DNA from: Euperipatoides rowelli | Taxonomy: Eukaryota; Onychophora; Udeonychophora; Euonychophora; Peripatopsidae | Direction: 5' to 3' (one strand) | Assembly: GCA_003024985.2 (NCBI GenBank) | Contig: PXIH01S0004253.1 | DNA length: 12,559 bases | In this document: positions 1 to 7,439 of the stretch, one piece after another | Layout: each line of letters starts with the position of its first letter | How positions within the stretch are numbered: the first letter of the stretch is position 1 | Program-made: the position numbers and the translations under genes | Notes under the pieces: model-generated | Seen by the model: the letters and a program-made list of their open reading frames with translations, nothing else | Told to the model about the DNA's origin: nothing | The model's database searches: none

Positions 1-195
1 AATCAAGAAATTGCAGAAACTAACAAGATCATTTCTCAAAATATGAGAAATAAAATGTTTTCACAAATATCCTGTTTTTATTTTCTACTAGCCAGAAGAA
101 TTGAAAATACTTTGAGATACAAATACGATAAGTTTGACATACTTACACTATGAAAATTCCTTATTAAATACTTTTTTTTTTTCAAAGAATGGAAG

Positions 196-302
196 CTAAG
201 AATTCCCCCACCCTCAAGGATCATAATGCATTTAATGGTCAAGTTCATTAATGTACTTTCTTTACCCCAACTTCTCTATTGTGGATCATGATGTTAATTA
301 AA
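196..302. repeat. Fragment of the C/T-rich minisatellite
   Basis: About one and a half units of the same degenerate repeat that forms the array at 1095-1617. Shared pieces are a run like CCCCCACCCTCAAGGATCAT, a segment like GGTCAAGTTCATTAATGTAC, then CTTTCTTTACC and GGATCATGATGTTAATTA. It is separated from the main array by about 790 bases that include the inverted-repeat element at 396-1080. Seen by eye only; the boundaries are approximate. Confidence 0.6.
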
Positions 303-395
303 GCCAGGCACACACAAGGAGAGAAAAACTTCGTAGTTTGCATACTTGGCAGTTTTTTAATGATGCAAAAGTTTTCGCAAGAGTAATCTGATACA

Positions 396-449
396 CACTA
401 GGAGGATTTTTTTTTACTTGAAAGTTTTTCTCTTAAGTGTACGTACTCC
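396..449 (+). repeat. Left terminal inverted repeat
   Basis: Starts CACTAGGAG, followed by a T tract, ACTTGAAAG and later GTACTCC. It pairs with 1038-1080 in inverted orientation; the T tract is five bases longer here than in the partner. Confidence 0.55.
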
Positions 450-463
450 AGTTATCAAAATGG

Positions 464-582
464 AGAGTGACATTCAATGACTACCACATTAATTGATTTG
501 TATATTATTGTATTAAATATATNAGAGTGACATTCAATGACTACCACATTAATTGATTTGTATATTATTGTATTAAATATAT
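464..582. repeat. Perfect 59-bp duplication joined at a single N
   Basis: Bases 464-522 and 524-582 are identical (AGAGTGACATTC...AAATATAT) and separated only by an N at 523. An exact direct copy meeting at an undetermined base is what an unmerged contig overlap looks like, so this is more probably an assembly artefact than a biological duplication. Confidence 0.85.
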
Positions 583-727
583 ATATATGCATGAAAATAA
601 ATAGATTTTTTAATTTCCAAGCAGTGGNGATTNAGTTTTAAATATNAAAGCCATTTATCTGTTGTATTACATATGATACCAATGGTTTGCAGAATCGTAG
701 TTTTTTAATAAAATAAATAAATAGTGG

Positions 728-844
728 CTTGTGATATTCAATTAAGTGCTGGTTGTACAGACACGGATGTTTTTCTACTTCTTGAATTAATAGTGATATT
801 TCATCATCATTCCAGTTTTTGTTGGCGAATCGAGTGGCCGGCAT
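728..844 (-). CDS. MADF/SANT-like N-terminal fragment (partial or pseudogene)
   Basis: Reading leftward from an ATG at 844-842, with A at -3, about 39 codons resemble the start of a MADF or Myb/SANT-like DNA-binding domain. A tryptophan is followed by an acidic run (WNDDE), then LIQEVEKHPCLYN and EYHK, matching the family pattern W-x-DDE, LI-x2-V, HP-x-LY and a tyrosine about eight residues later. Such domains act in the nucleus as sequence-specific DNA binders and also occur as accessory proteins of some DNA transposons, which fits its place inside the inverted-repeat element. After EYHK the frame stays open to about 638 but no longer resembles the domain, and no GT donor lies at that point. 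A full MADF domain is about 80-90 residues, so this is roughly half. It could be a first exon with a missed donor, a truncated gene or a relic. Recognition is from residue pattern only. Confidence 0.4.
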
Positions 845-935
845 TTTTATTTTTTAGTTAGTAAAGCCAAGTCATGTGTTCTCAACTTCTCATCGTCCGA
901 TGATTGGCTGCGAACTTTGACTCCGAGGAGAAAAG

Positions 936-969
936 TTTCAAAAAGTAGACCTCTGGTCTACTTTTGAAA
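936..969. repeat. Near-perfect palindrome (hairpin)
   Basis: AAAAGTAGACC (941-951) and GGTCTACTTTT (955-965) are exact reverse complements around TCT. The arms extend outward by TTTC/GAAA with one extra A on the left. It lies within the inverted-repeat element, just upstream of the minus-strand MADF-like frame, and could be a transposon subterminal structure or a regulatory palindrome. Confidence 0.7.
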
Positions 970-1037
970 GTGATGAAAGAATTCTCTTCGAAGTTTGGTT
1001 TTCTCTAGAGTATTTTGACACGAGAGTATTTACATTC

Positions 1038-1080
1038 GGAGTACAATTCTTTGATGCTTCAAAGAAAAATTCTCCTAGTG
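1038..1080 (-). repeat. Right terminal inverted repeat
   Basis: Ends TTCTCCTAGTG, the reverse complement of the left tip CACTAGGAG followed by an A-rich tract. The internal GGAGTAC matches GTACTCC of the left arm. Confidence 0.55.
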
Positions 1081-1094
1081 GGTGCTAGCCTTAA

Positions 1095-1617
1095 GGTTAA
1101 ACGTATTCCTGTATTTGTTTACCCCCTCCCCATAGATCATTATATAACTGCAATGATCAAACTCATTCCTGTACTTTCTTTATTTTTCCCCTCCCTCCAA
1201 AGATCATGATGTCCATGTATTGGTGAAACTCATTTCTATCTGCCCTTCCCTCCAAGGGTCTTAGTGTCAATTAATGATCATACTTATTCCTGTATTTCAT
1301 TTACTGTATCTCTCCCCTACCTCCAAGGGTTATGATGTCCCTGTAATGGCCAAACTGATTACTGTACTTTTTTATATGCCCTCCCCCCCTCCAAGGGTCA
1401 TGGTGTCAATTAATGGTCATACTTATTCTTGTACTTTTTTTACCTCTTCACTCCCTCCGACCTACAAGGGCCATGATATCACTGTACTTTCCTGTATTTT
1501 CTTTATCTGTCCCCCCCCTCTCCAAGGGTCATGTCACTAATGGCCAAACTCATTCAAGTATTTTGTTTTAAGGGTCATGAAATGGTCAAACGTATTCTTG
1601 TAGCCTACTTTCTTTTT
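1095..1617. repeat. Degenerate 54-72 bp minisatellite, about nine units
   Basis: Units begin with a block like GGTCAAACTCATTCCTGTAC at about 1095, 1155, 1222, 1276, 1348, 1415, 1482, 1542 and 1584. Each is followed by a T/C-rich stretch, CCCTCCCTCCAAGGGTCATG and often ATGTCAATTAATG. Unit length varies and units are clearly diverged, so the array is old. The plus strand is strongly pyrimidine-rich here, so the minus strand carries short G runs. Predicted reading frames across it are by-products of the repeat and are not treated as genes. Confidence 0.85.
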
Positions 1618-1700
1618 TAATAAAAGTCCTAAGAATTTATAATGCGTGCATATTAGAAAATAATAACATTTGATGTTTATAAAATCCTAATGAAATATGA

Positions 1701-1718
1701 TTTATCTTTCTCTCCCAG
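1701..1718 (+). promoter_or_regulatory. 3' splice site (acceptor) of the MRPL38 exon
   Basis: Polypyrimidine stretch TTTATCTTTCTCTCCC followed by AG at 1717-1718, placed exactly where recognisable MRPL38 protein similarity begins. Confidence 0.85.
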
Positions 1719-1837
1719 GCATCTCGAGCTCCCACAGTACAATATGAGGCTGATGAAAATAGTTTATGGACTTTGATTTTAACCGCACCTGACAGTCATT
1801 TGCAAGATAATTCTGCTGAATATGTTCACTGGTTTAT
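1719..1837 (+). CDS. MRPL38: Mitochondrial ribosomal protein L38, internal exon
   Basis: This 119-base exon encodes 39 codons plus two bases and is open throughout. The peptide contains VQYEADENSLWTLILTAPDS followed by a segment ending EYVHWF, the central strand region of the PEBP (phosphatidylethanolamine-binding protein) fold. The order acidic-SLWTL-LT-x-PD-x-H, then EY-x-HW, is characteristic of mL38, a protein of the large mitochondrial ribosomal subunit, rather than of free PEBPs. The acceptor is a pyrimidine-rich CTTTCTCTCCCAG ending at 1718; the donor is GTAAGT at 1838-1843. The last codon is split (AT plus one base, so probably isoleucine or methionine), and the family continues with an N-I-P sequence that should start the next exon. 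Neither flanking exon was recognised. The exon lacks frameshifts and stops and has good splice sites, so it is probably from a live gene rather than a processed copy. Confidence 0.9.
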
Positions 1838-1843
1838 GTAAGT
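1838..1843 (+). promoter_or_regulatory. 5' splice site (donor) of the MRPL38 exon
   Basis: Consensus GTAAGT immediately after TGGTTTAT. Reading through it would give a TAA stop at 1839-1841, so splicing here is needed to continue the protein. Confidence 0.85.
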
Positions 1844-2533
1844 ATTTCTCAAAATCAATTTGCTAATAAAAATATTAACCTAATATCATTTCAGATATTG
1901 ATTCTGTTTAGGCTCTGAATAAATTTTCTCATTTTTACTAATAAATATATCCAATTTTTTTTAAAGTATTGTAACATTTACACATTTTTAAGCAAATCGT
2001 CTATATAATTTCCATTTTTCCAACTAAATTTCAGCAAGATTTTCCAAATTTTATACACATCAGTCTAAGGAGGAAAATTGGATAAAATTATATTTTTAAT
2101 TTATTGAATGAATCGTCCTAAAGCTTGTCAGTTCAATGTCCGAAAATCATAAGTATCACTAGACCAATTAGTTTTAATTCTATTCAACTTCTTTAATTTA
2201 AAAGAGAAGTACCTGTGAAGTACAAGATTATCTATAACTGTTTTACAACCGTAATGAAATGGCTAACAACAGTTGAAGCTATAACTAAAATTGGCAGAGC
2301 TGCAGATAACTTAAATCGAGCAAAAACGTGAATTTAAAAAAATAGTCGCACCTATTATTTAAACAATAAAATTAAAAAAAGTTTCACCCATAAAAAAATT
2401 AAATATTTAATTTAAAAAAAAGCTTAAAATAAACAAATTATAAAATTTACACAACTTAATATTAAAAGAGTATAGTTTTTTTTTTTAATAAAGCAATGTT
2501 GTTATAATCAGCAATAGCCTATTTTTTTAAGTA
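1844..2533. other. AT-rich intronic sequence, nothing recognised
   Basis: Sequence after the MRPL38 donor, rich in A and T runs, with stops in all frames. A search by eye for a continuation exon encoding N-I-P found none here. Confidence 0.6.
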
Positions 2534-2840
2534 GCCTATTGTCGATCATTTCTGAAACTTAATATAACACCTATCTAATTCAAAAATTTAAAAATTAAAG
2601 CAAACCCTTCATCTTATAATATAGAAACAAATTTAGAAATTTAAACTTTATATTATTTTATAACGGCCACAGTGTACATTGTAAGGCATATTGTCGATAA
2701 TTTCAGCAACTTCAATAAATAACTATTGCGTAATTAAAAGTTTTAAGAATAAAAGGGATCCTTCAATCTAAATCTAAAAAATATAATAAATTTTAAAATT
2801 TAAATGTTTTTAGGCATATTGTCCGGTATATTGTTTGTTC
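2534..2840. repeat. Diverged ~130-150 bp tandem repeat, just over two units
   Basis: GCCTATTGTCGAT at 2534, GCATATTGTCGAT at 2686 and GCATATTGTCCGG at 2814 begin related stretches. The first two continue with comparable ATTTC-x-G-x-AACTT, CCTTCA and AAATTTAAA blocks. Spacing is 152 then 128 bases. AT-rich sequence inflates such matches, so confidence is moderate. Confidence 0.45.
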
Positions 2841-3150
2841 TTAAATAAATGTGTCTTACCTTATCTGAGCCACGCAAAACGTTTGGTGTCCATTCACTTC
2901 TAGTGATCAATTCTATAATTGTCATGTCGACTCTACCCGATATTTAAATTAAAAAAAAAAACTATTTAGTGCTATTACGATTAATAAGTATAAAAAATAT
3001 TTTGAATGTAAAATGTCCGATAAAATCTATTCTTAAAAAATATTTATAATTGTATAAACCATCAGCCAATTTCAATTTTTAGATCTGGTTAAAAATAAAT
3101 CCATTAGATGTCATTAATAATTTAGCTTGATAACCCATATGCTAACATCT
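2841..3150. other. AT-rich non-coding stretch between repeats
   Basis: No reading frame, splice-bounded exon or clear repeat was recognised. Isolated TGTCCGAT-like words resemble the start of the neighbouring repeat units and may be a further decayed copy. Confidence 0.4.
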
Positions 3151-3389
3151 AGCTGGCTTCAGCTCTTTCCGGGAAAGATTGATTTTCTGATAAACGTATC
3201 AGAAAGTTGGACTGTCCCGGTATACATATCCCCTCTCCCATACTGGCGAAGGGCTTTTAGATCTGGTGATCAAATACTACCAGATCGTTTGCTAAAGGTG
3301 TTTTTCACCTTTTGGCTTGCGATCAGTGATTTAGTCAGCAGATTTAGTATCCCAAAGCCGATTTAAGTTGTTCTGCAGTTCTCTACTGC
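3151..3389. repeat. Cluster of eight consecutive short hairpins
   Basis: Inverted repeats follow one another nearly end to end. They are AGCTG/CAGCT (3151-3164), TCTTTCC/GGAAAGA (3164-3178), TTTCTGATA/TATCAGAAA (3184-3205), CCGGTAT/ATACTGG with one wobble (3217-3246), GATCTGGT/ACCAGATC (3260-3286), AAAGGTG/CACCTTT (3294-3312), TTGGCTT/AAGCCGA with one wobble (3312-3361) and GCAGT/ACTGC (3375-3389). The block has visibly higher GC than its surroundings. A 79-codon frame across 3127-3366 has no recognisable protein similarity and is not called. It may be a structured RNA, the end of a mobile element, or another secondary-structure-selected sequence; the function is unknown. Confidence 0.6.
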
Positions 3390-3719
3390 TCAAGTAATAA
3401 ATTTTTGGTGAGCCAGGACAACTTATGACTATGTATGGTTGACCATTTTAAGGTTTCCTTAGTGCAATTGGAAATTTTTCTTTCAGTATTTATATCCCCT
3501 CGACATGTCACTTTTAAGGATTTTATACTAAATAAACAACCAGTACACCAGTTGGAAGTCTTGGATTCTCATATATTTCTGGTGATAAATGATTTTTTTT
3601 AAAGCTTTGCAATATTTTGTTTATTATATGAAACTAAATATTACCTACAGTATATTAGGAAAGTTGTGATGTAATTGGACATTCATTTAATATTGCTATA
3701 ATTTATATGTAGGGTTACC
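3390..3719. other. Non-coding AT-rich stretch
   Basis: No gene, RNA or repeat recognised. Contains one TACAGTA word at 3646-3652. Confidence 0.5.
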
Positions 3720-3975
3720 ATAATGAAAAAGGAAAAAACCCCAGGATACCCAGTGACCAGGAGAGGAGTGGGCAGAGCCAAATTTATATATGGGCTTGAC
3801 AGAATGCAGCCCAGGGCCTCATAATGCAGAAAGGGGGGGAGGGGGCTCGACCTCTTGTAAAAAAAAATTTAAAAAATCAAAGTTTAATTATAATAATACT
3901 AAGGGCCTTTAAAATTTATATAGCCCAGGGCCTCACCAAATTTAAACCCAACCCTGGGATTGGGGGGGGGGGGGT
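3720..3975. repeat. Probable dispersed-repeat fragment with G runs
   Basis: A locally GC-rich block in AT-rich DNA. The 14-base word AGCCCAGGGCCTCA occurs twice, at 3808-3821 and 3922-3935. There are G7-A-G5 at 3833-3845 and an unbroken run of 13 G at 3962-3974. The composition change and the internal repetition suggest a decayed mobile-element piece, but no domain or terminus was identified. Confidence 0.45.
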
Positions 3976-4035
3976 AAACATTTTTAATTTTCATACTTAT
4001 TAATAGCTTTTTTATAACCCAACCATTTCATACAT

Positions 4036-4052
4036 TTATTATTATTATTATT
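4036..4052. repeat. TTA microsatellite
   Basis: Between five and six uninterrupted TTA units. Confidence 0.8.
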
Positions 4053-4128
4053 TACGTTTATTTACTGTATTTAACAATACAAATATCAAATGTAACAAAA
4101 TTTTAGCCCAAGGGTTGGATATGAAGGT

Positions 4129-4153
4129 TATTTACACACGTGATGTGTAAATA
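4129..4153. repeat. Ten-base-arm hairpin
   Basis: TATTTACACA (4129-4138) and TGTGTAAATA (4144-4153) are exact reverse complements around CGTGA. The loop edge forms a CACGTG E-box-like hexamer. Confidence 0.7.
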
Positions 4154-4959
4154 TTTATTACACATGATTGATTAACAAATTTTTAGGAAATATTTACAAA
4201 AAAAAATTATTTATTTATGTATTTCAAAAACATGATTAAGTCTCGTAATAGACTTCTACATGAATATCTTATCCTCTGGATTATCATATGTTCAATCAAT
4301 TAGTTTTATTAAATTGGGTATGACTGAAGATCTAATATAACATTTATACTGTAAATCTGTTGTGAATTTTGAATATTACAATTAAATTAATTGATGTTCT
4401 TAGAAGGAAGAAAATTGGGATAATCCTTAAAAAATGAAAAATATTCTGTATATTGTTTAATGGAGAGGATATATTAAGCTCCATTTTTAGACGAATTAGT
4501 TAATGGGTGGATTTAATGTGAAGAATATCTTTGTATATTTGCTTTACTTTCTTCGAGCCATTAACTTCATTTCTTTTCTTAAAATTGATTCTTATTAATT
4601 ATGCTTGATTTTTGTGAATTAATTTAATCGTTTTTTAAATGTATCTTTAATTAGAATGAATAAAAGTTTTTTTTTTTTTTAAATCATTACATTTACAGTA
4701 ACTTGGTGGTGGTTAACTTGCCACAAAAATATAAACATAATTTCAACTGTTAGCACTAAACCTTTGTTATAATATTTTTAGAAATTAAAAAAAATAACTT
4801 AGTGAGAGTGGAAAGGTCTCATGTACAACCATAGCATCAAAACCTGAGCCTGTGGGCATAGTTGCTGTGTCTTTATGTGAATTCTCTTTAAGCTTTTCTT
4901 TGAATGAGCATTTTCTTTTCACCACTATGGTGAATGAAATAATAAATAAGAAATTAATA

Positions 4960-5238
4960 ATGAACCTGAGCTTTGAGATAATCCAATTCAGGAAAACTGA
5001 ACAACAGCAGCAAGATAATTTGGATCAATTTGTAACAAAATTAAAAAGCCTAGCCATAACATGTGGATTTTCTGACCCAGATCTAGTCAGCAAATTGTGC
5101 AGATTTGCTATACAACAACCAAATGCTCGATTAGAAGAGATATTGAAACAAGGTGGAGCCTACGAAATTACTGATAGCCACATAGCAGAATTAGAAGCAT
5201 CATCAAAAACTAATGTAAACTTAATCCCAAAGTCATAA
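4960..5238 (+). pseudogene. gag capsid remnant of the retrotransposon
   Basis: The frame ending in TAA at 5236-5238 carries a gag-like stretch. A glutamine-rich EQQQQDNLDQFVTKLKSLA segment is followed by TCGF, then an amphipathic part ending in ELEASSK. The DQFVT-x-LK-x-LA-x-TC-x-F pattern is common in gag proteins of Ty3/Gypsy elements and lies in the capsid region before the zinc knuckle. The N-terminal part is missing or unrecognisable. The frame stays open upstream to about 4852 but that sequence has no gag resemblance and may be flank. It would have formed the particle shell. Identification rests on pattern and on its position before knuckles and protease. Confidence 0.7.
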
Positions 5239-5314
5239 CACAAAACAAACAACATATAAACACAAGGTAAAATTAAAAAAAAGTAACGAACATTCTCAAC
5301 ATGAAGCAAAAGTC

Positions 5315-5424
5315 TGTAAATTTTGCGAAGACTGGCATCATAAGGGCTTCATGTACGGTACTGTAAAGCACAAGGAAAAATATGCAGTTATTGCAACAAG
5401 CTCAACCATATAGCAAGAGTATGC
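5315..5424 (+). pseudogene. Nucleocapsid zinc-knuckle region of the retrotransposon
   Basis: Two cysteine motifs lie in different frames. The first, CKFC followed by histidines (5315-5347), is in frame 2. The second, CSYCNKLNHIARVC (5383-5424), fits C-x2-C-x4-H-x4-C exactly and is in frame 1. A frameshift therefore lies around 5345-5355. In intact elements these knuckles bind the RNA genome. The preceding 5239-5314 contains stops and links to the gag remnant; the frame-1 reading ends at a TGA at 5503. Confidence 0.85.
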
Positions 5425-5569
5425 ATTACCAGAACAGAAGGTAAAAATATAAAACAAACAAGCAAAAACATAACTACAAAACACATAATAAAGCAGAAAA
5501 TATGAAGGCTCTACAACTCGACAACTCGGATGATGATAGTTCAACTAGCTATATCTTATCCACATTTGC

Positions 5570-5880
5570 TTTAAACTCAACAACATCAAGCATGAAATGC
5601 TAGAATCAACCTTCAACAACATAAAAGTTAAATTCATTATTGATACTGGAGCTACAGTAAACGTGATAAACAAGCAAGAACTAGCAAAGTTAAGCAAAAG
5701 CATCAGATAAACAAAATCCTCAACACGTCTATTTGCTTATGGATCTAAAAGACTTCTAAAACTAGCTGGAAAAGTAACAACAAGCACAATATTCAGTGAA
5801 ACAGCATAAAATCACCTTCATTGTGACAGATATAGGGCCAGTTCTAATAGGAAAAACAACTGCACTGGAGCTAGTTGTAG
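5570..5880 (+). pseudogene. Aspartic protease remnant of the retrotransposon
   Basis: FIIDTGATVNVI, with the catalytic DTGA at 5642-5653, is the active site of a retroviral-type aspartic protease. A later flap-like stretch containing FAYGS follows in the same frame after an in-frame TAA at 5708. The C-terminal part (VLIGKTTALEL) is displaced into frame 3, around 5830-5870. The enzyme would have cut the polyprotein. The stop and frame change make it inactive. Confidence 0.9.
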
Positions 5881-5939
5881 TGAACTTTATAAATTCAATA
5901 AAAGTTAACACAAACAAAACTTCTGACATCATTAACAAA

Positions 5940-6760
5940 CATGCAAATTTGTTTAAAGGACTAGGAAAAAAAAAATCAACAATACTACAAATAGACAACT
6001 CTATAAAGCCTTCAATCCAGAAACTAAGGCGCATACCCTTTCATCTGAAGAAAAGCGTAGAGAAAGAAATGAATGATCTCATAAAACAAGATTTAATTGA
6101 AGCAGTGCCATCAAATATACCGATACTTTGGATATCCCCCATAGTGCCAGTACCCAAAAAAACATGAACCCAACAAAGTAAGAATATGCATAGACATGAA
6201 GAAGCAAACCATGCAATTCTATATGAAAGGTTTATAACACCCACCATAGCCCAAGTAACCTACCAATTGAACGGCGCTAAGCATTTCTCAAAACTAGATT
6301 TGAACAAAGGGTATCATCAGCTAGAATTGGATGAATCATCGAGACACATAACCACTTTTATCATTCATAAGGGTCTTTACAGATACAAACACCTTCACTT
6401 TGGAGTAAATATTGCAGCTGATATATTTCAACATGAAATAATGAAGATTATAATAGGCATACCCAACTCCTTAAATGTTAGTGATGACATCTTTGTTTTT
6501 GGCAAAACTCAGCAAGAACACAACTCCACATTGGAAAAAGTTCTAGACAGATTGGAAACATCTGGTAACACTAAACAAGGAAAAATGCTCCTTTGACAAA
6601 ACAACCATAAAGTTCCTAGGAAATATTTTCACAGCAAATGGGATCTCTCCAGATCCAGAAAAGACCACTCGATCGCCAACATGGAAGAACCCAGAAATCC
6701 AACAGAAGTCAGAAGCCTACTTGGCACAATAAACTTTTGTGCAAAGCATATCCCACACTT
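5940..6760 (+). pseudogene. Reverse transcriptase remnant of the retrotransposon
   Basis: The fingers region opens with RRIPFHLKKSVEKEMNDLI and a WISPIVPVPKK segment (frame 3). A short RICIDM piece follows in frame 1 (6181-6198), then frame 3 resumes to a stop at 6594. Catalytic residues remain: FSKLDLNKGYHQ with its aspartate at 6297-6299, and NVSDDI with paired aspartates at 6483-6488 (SDD in place of the commoner YxDD, as in several Gypsy lineages). The LHFGV stretch replaces the usual proline-containing LPFG. The thumb starts in frame 1 (about 6583-6675), with CSFDKTTIKFLG, then returns to frame 3. Four frame changes in about 700 bases rule out a working enzyme. Confidence 0.95.
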
Positions 6761-6860
6761 GGCAATAATAGCTAAGCCGTTGAGAACACTAACAATGCAT
6801 AAAACAAAATGGGAGTGGAAAAACGAGCACCAGGAAATATTCCTGAAACTAAAACAGCAA

Positions 6861-7270
6861 ATAACAGAAACAACACACTTGGCATATTTTGATCTAAACC
6901 GAGACACAAAGATATGGACAGATGCCGGACCAGAAGGTTTGGGAGCAATCTTGATCCAACATAGCAAAGATAAAACACCATACACCATAGCATTTGCCAG
7001 CCATGCCCTCTCATAAACAGAACAGAGATATTCTCAAATAAAGAAGGAAGCATTAGCACTAACCTTTGCAACTAAACACTTTCACCTGTATGTGTACAGA
7101 AACAAATTTAAAATGACAGACCATAAACCACTACTGCAGCTTTTTAACAACTCCAACGTAGCCTTATCATCAAGACCGGAGCGCTGGAAGCTAAAACTAG
7201 TGCCTTATGACAGTGACATAGAATTTAGACCAGGAAAAACAAACCCGGCAGATTATTTGTCTCATCACCC
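6861..7270 (+). pseudogene. RNase H remnant of the retrotransposon
   Basis: The first catalytic aspartate is in TDAGPEGLGAIL (codon 6921-6923), the glutamate in KKEALAL (7047-7049) and a further aspartate in TDHKPLLQL (7119-7121). The domain closes with PADYLSHHP. This is the Ty3/Gypsy RNase H, which removes the RNA strand of the RNA-DNA hybrid. One in-frame TAA at 7014-7016 breaks it; otherwise the frame is continuous from about 6681 to 7472. Confidence 0.93.
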
Positions 7271-7439
7271 AGTTGCACAAAAAGGAAAGAAAACAACATC
7301 CACCATAGCCGCAGAAATCTACATTAACTTTATAGCAAATGAAACAGTACCAAAGCACATAACAATACAGGAAATTCAACAGAAAACAAAATCAGATAAA
7401 ATTTTGAACAGAGTAATAAAAAGCCTAGATGCTCAAATA

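Larger units (their letters stand above)
396..1080. mobile_element. Inverted-repeat (CACTA-like) DNA element
   Basis: The left end reads CACTAGGAGGATTTTT and the right end is its reverse complement apart from one mismatch, finishing CTCCTAGTG. The match continues inward through a CTTGAAAG/CTTCAAAG block, then GTACTCC (443-449) against GGAGTAC (1038-1044), and TCAAAAT (455-461) against ATTTTGA (1012-1018). The terminal repeats are therefore imperfect but exceed 45 bases. CACTA at both tips is typical of EnSpm/CACTA and Chapaev-type transposons. At 685 bases it is far too short for a transposase, so any element would be non-autonomous. No clear target-site duplication flanks it (ACA on the left, GGT on the right), which weakens the call. 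The family assignment is inference. Confidence 0.5.
3976..4959. other. AT-rich flank upstream of the retrotransposon
   Basis: No gene recognised. Contains an ATT microsatellite, a hairpin at 4129-4153 and several T tracts. It was searched for a 5' LTR matching the 3' LTR-like segment at 8811-8965; no counterpart of TAGTAATATAT, GGGGGCGCTACC or ACTGTGGCC was seen. The exact start of the retrotransposon within about 4820-4970 is unclear. Confidence 0.5.

Noticed and set aside
1-160. Possible upstream exon after TTTTCTACTAG near 101
   Set aside because: The following frame is short and shows no similarity to the region of MRPL38 that should precede the recognised exon.
1015-1540. Two plus-strand open frames in the minisatellite
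   Set aside because: They mostly consist of translated repeat units rich in P, L and F and have no recognisable domain.
3184-3206. Hammerhead ribozyme core (CTGATAA...GAAA)
   Set aside because: The invariant G of CTGANGA is A here, and the stem arrangement is wrong for a hammerhead.
3306-3340. U2 snRNA-like word CTTTTGGCTT..GATCA
   Set aside because: Only a short match; the branch-site region and the order of later stems do not follow U2.
3127-3366. Open frame of 79 codons across the hairpin cluster
   Set aside because: No domain or compositional sign of a protein; the hairpins explain the sequence better.
5338-5544. Minus-strand frame with hydrophobic, cysteine-rich residues
   Set aside because: It lies opposite the zinc-knuckle region of the retrotransposon and is a shadow of it.
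6629-7071. Minus-strand open frames opposite reverse transcriptase and RNase H
   Set aside because: They are antisense shadows of the A-rich retrotransposon coding strand.
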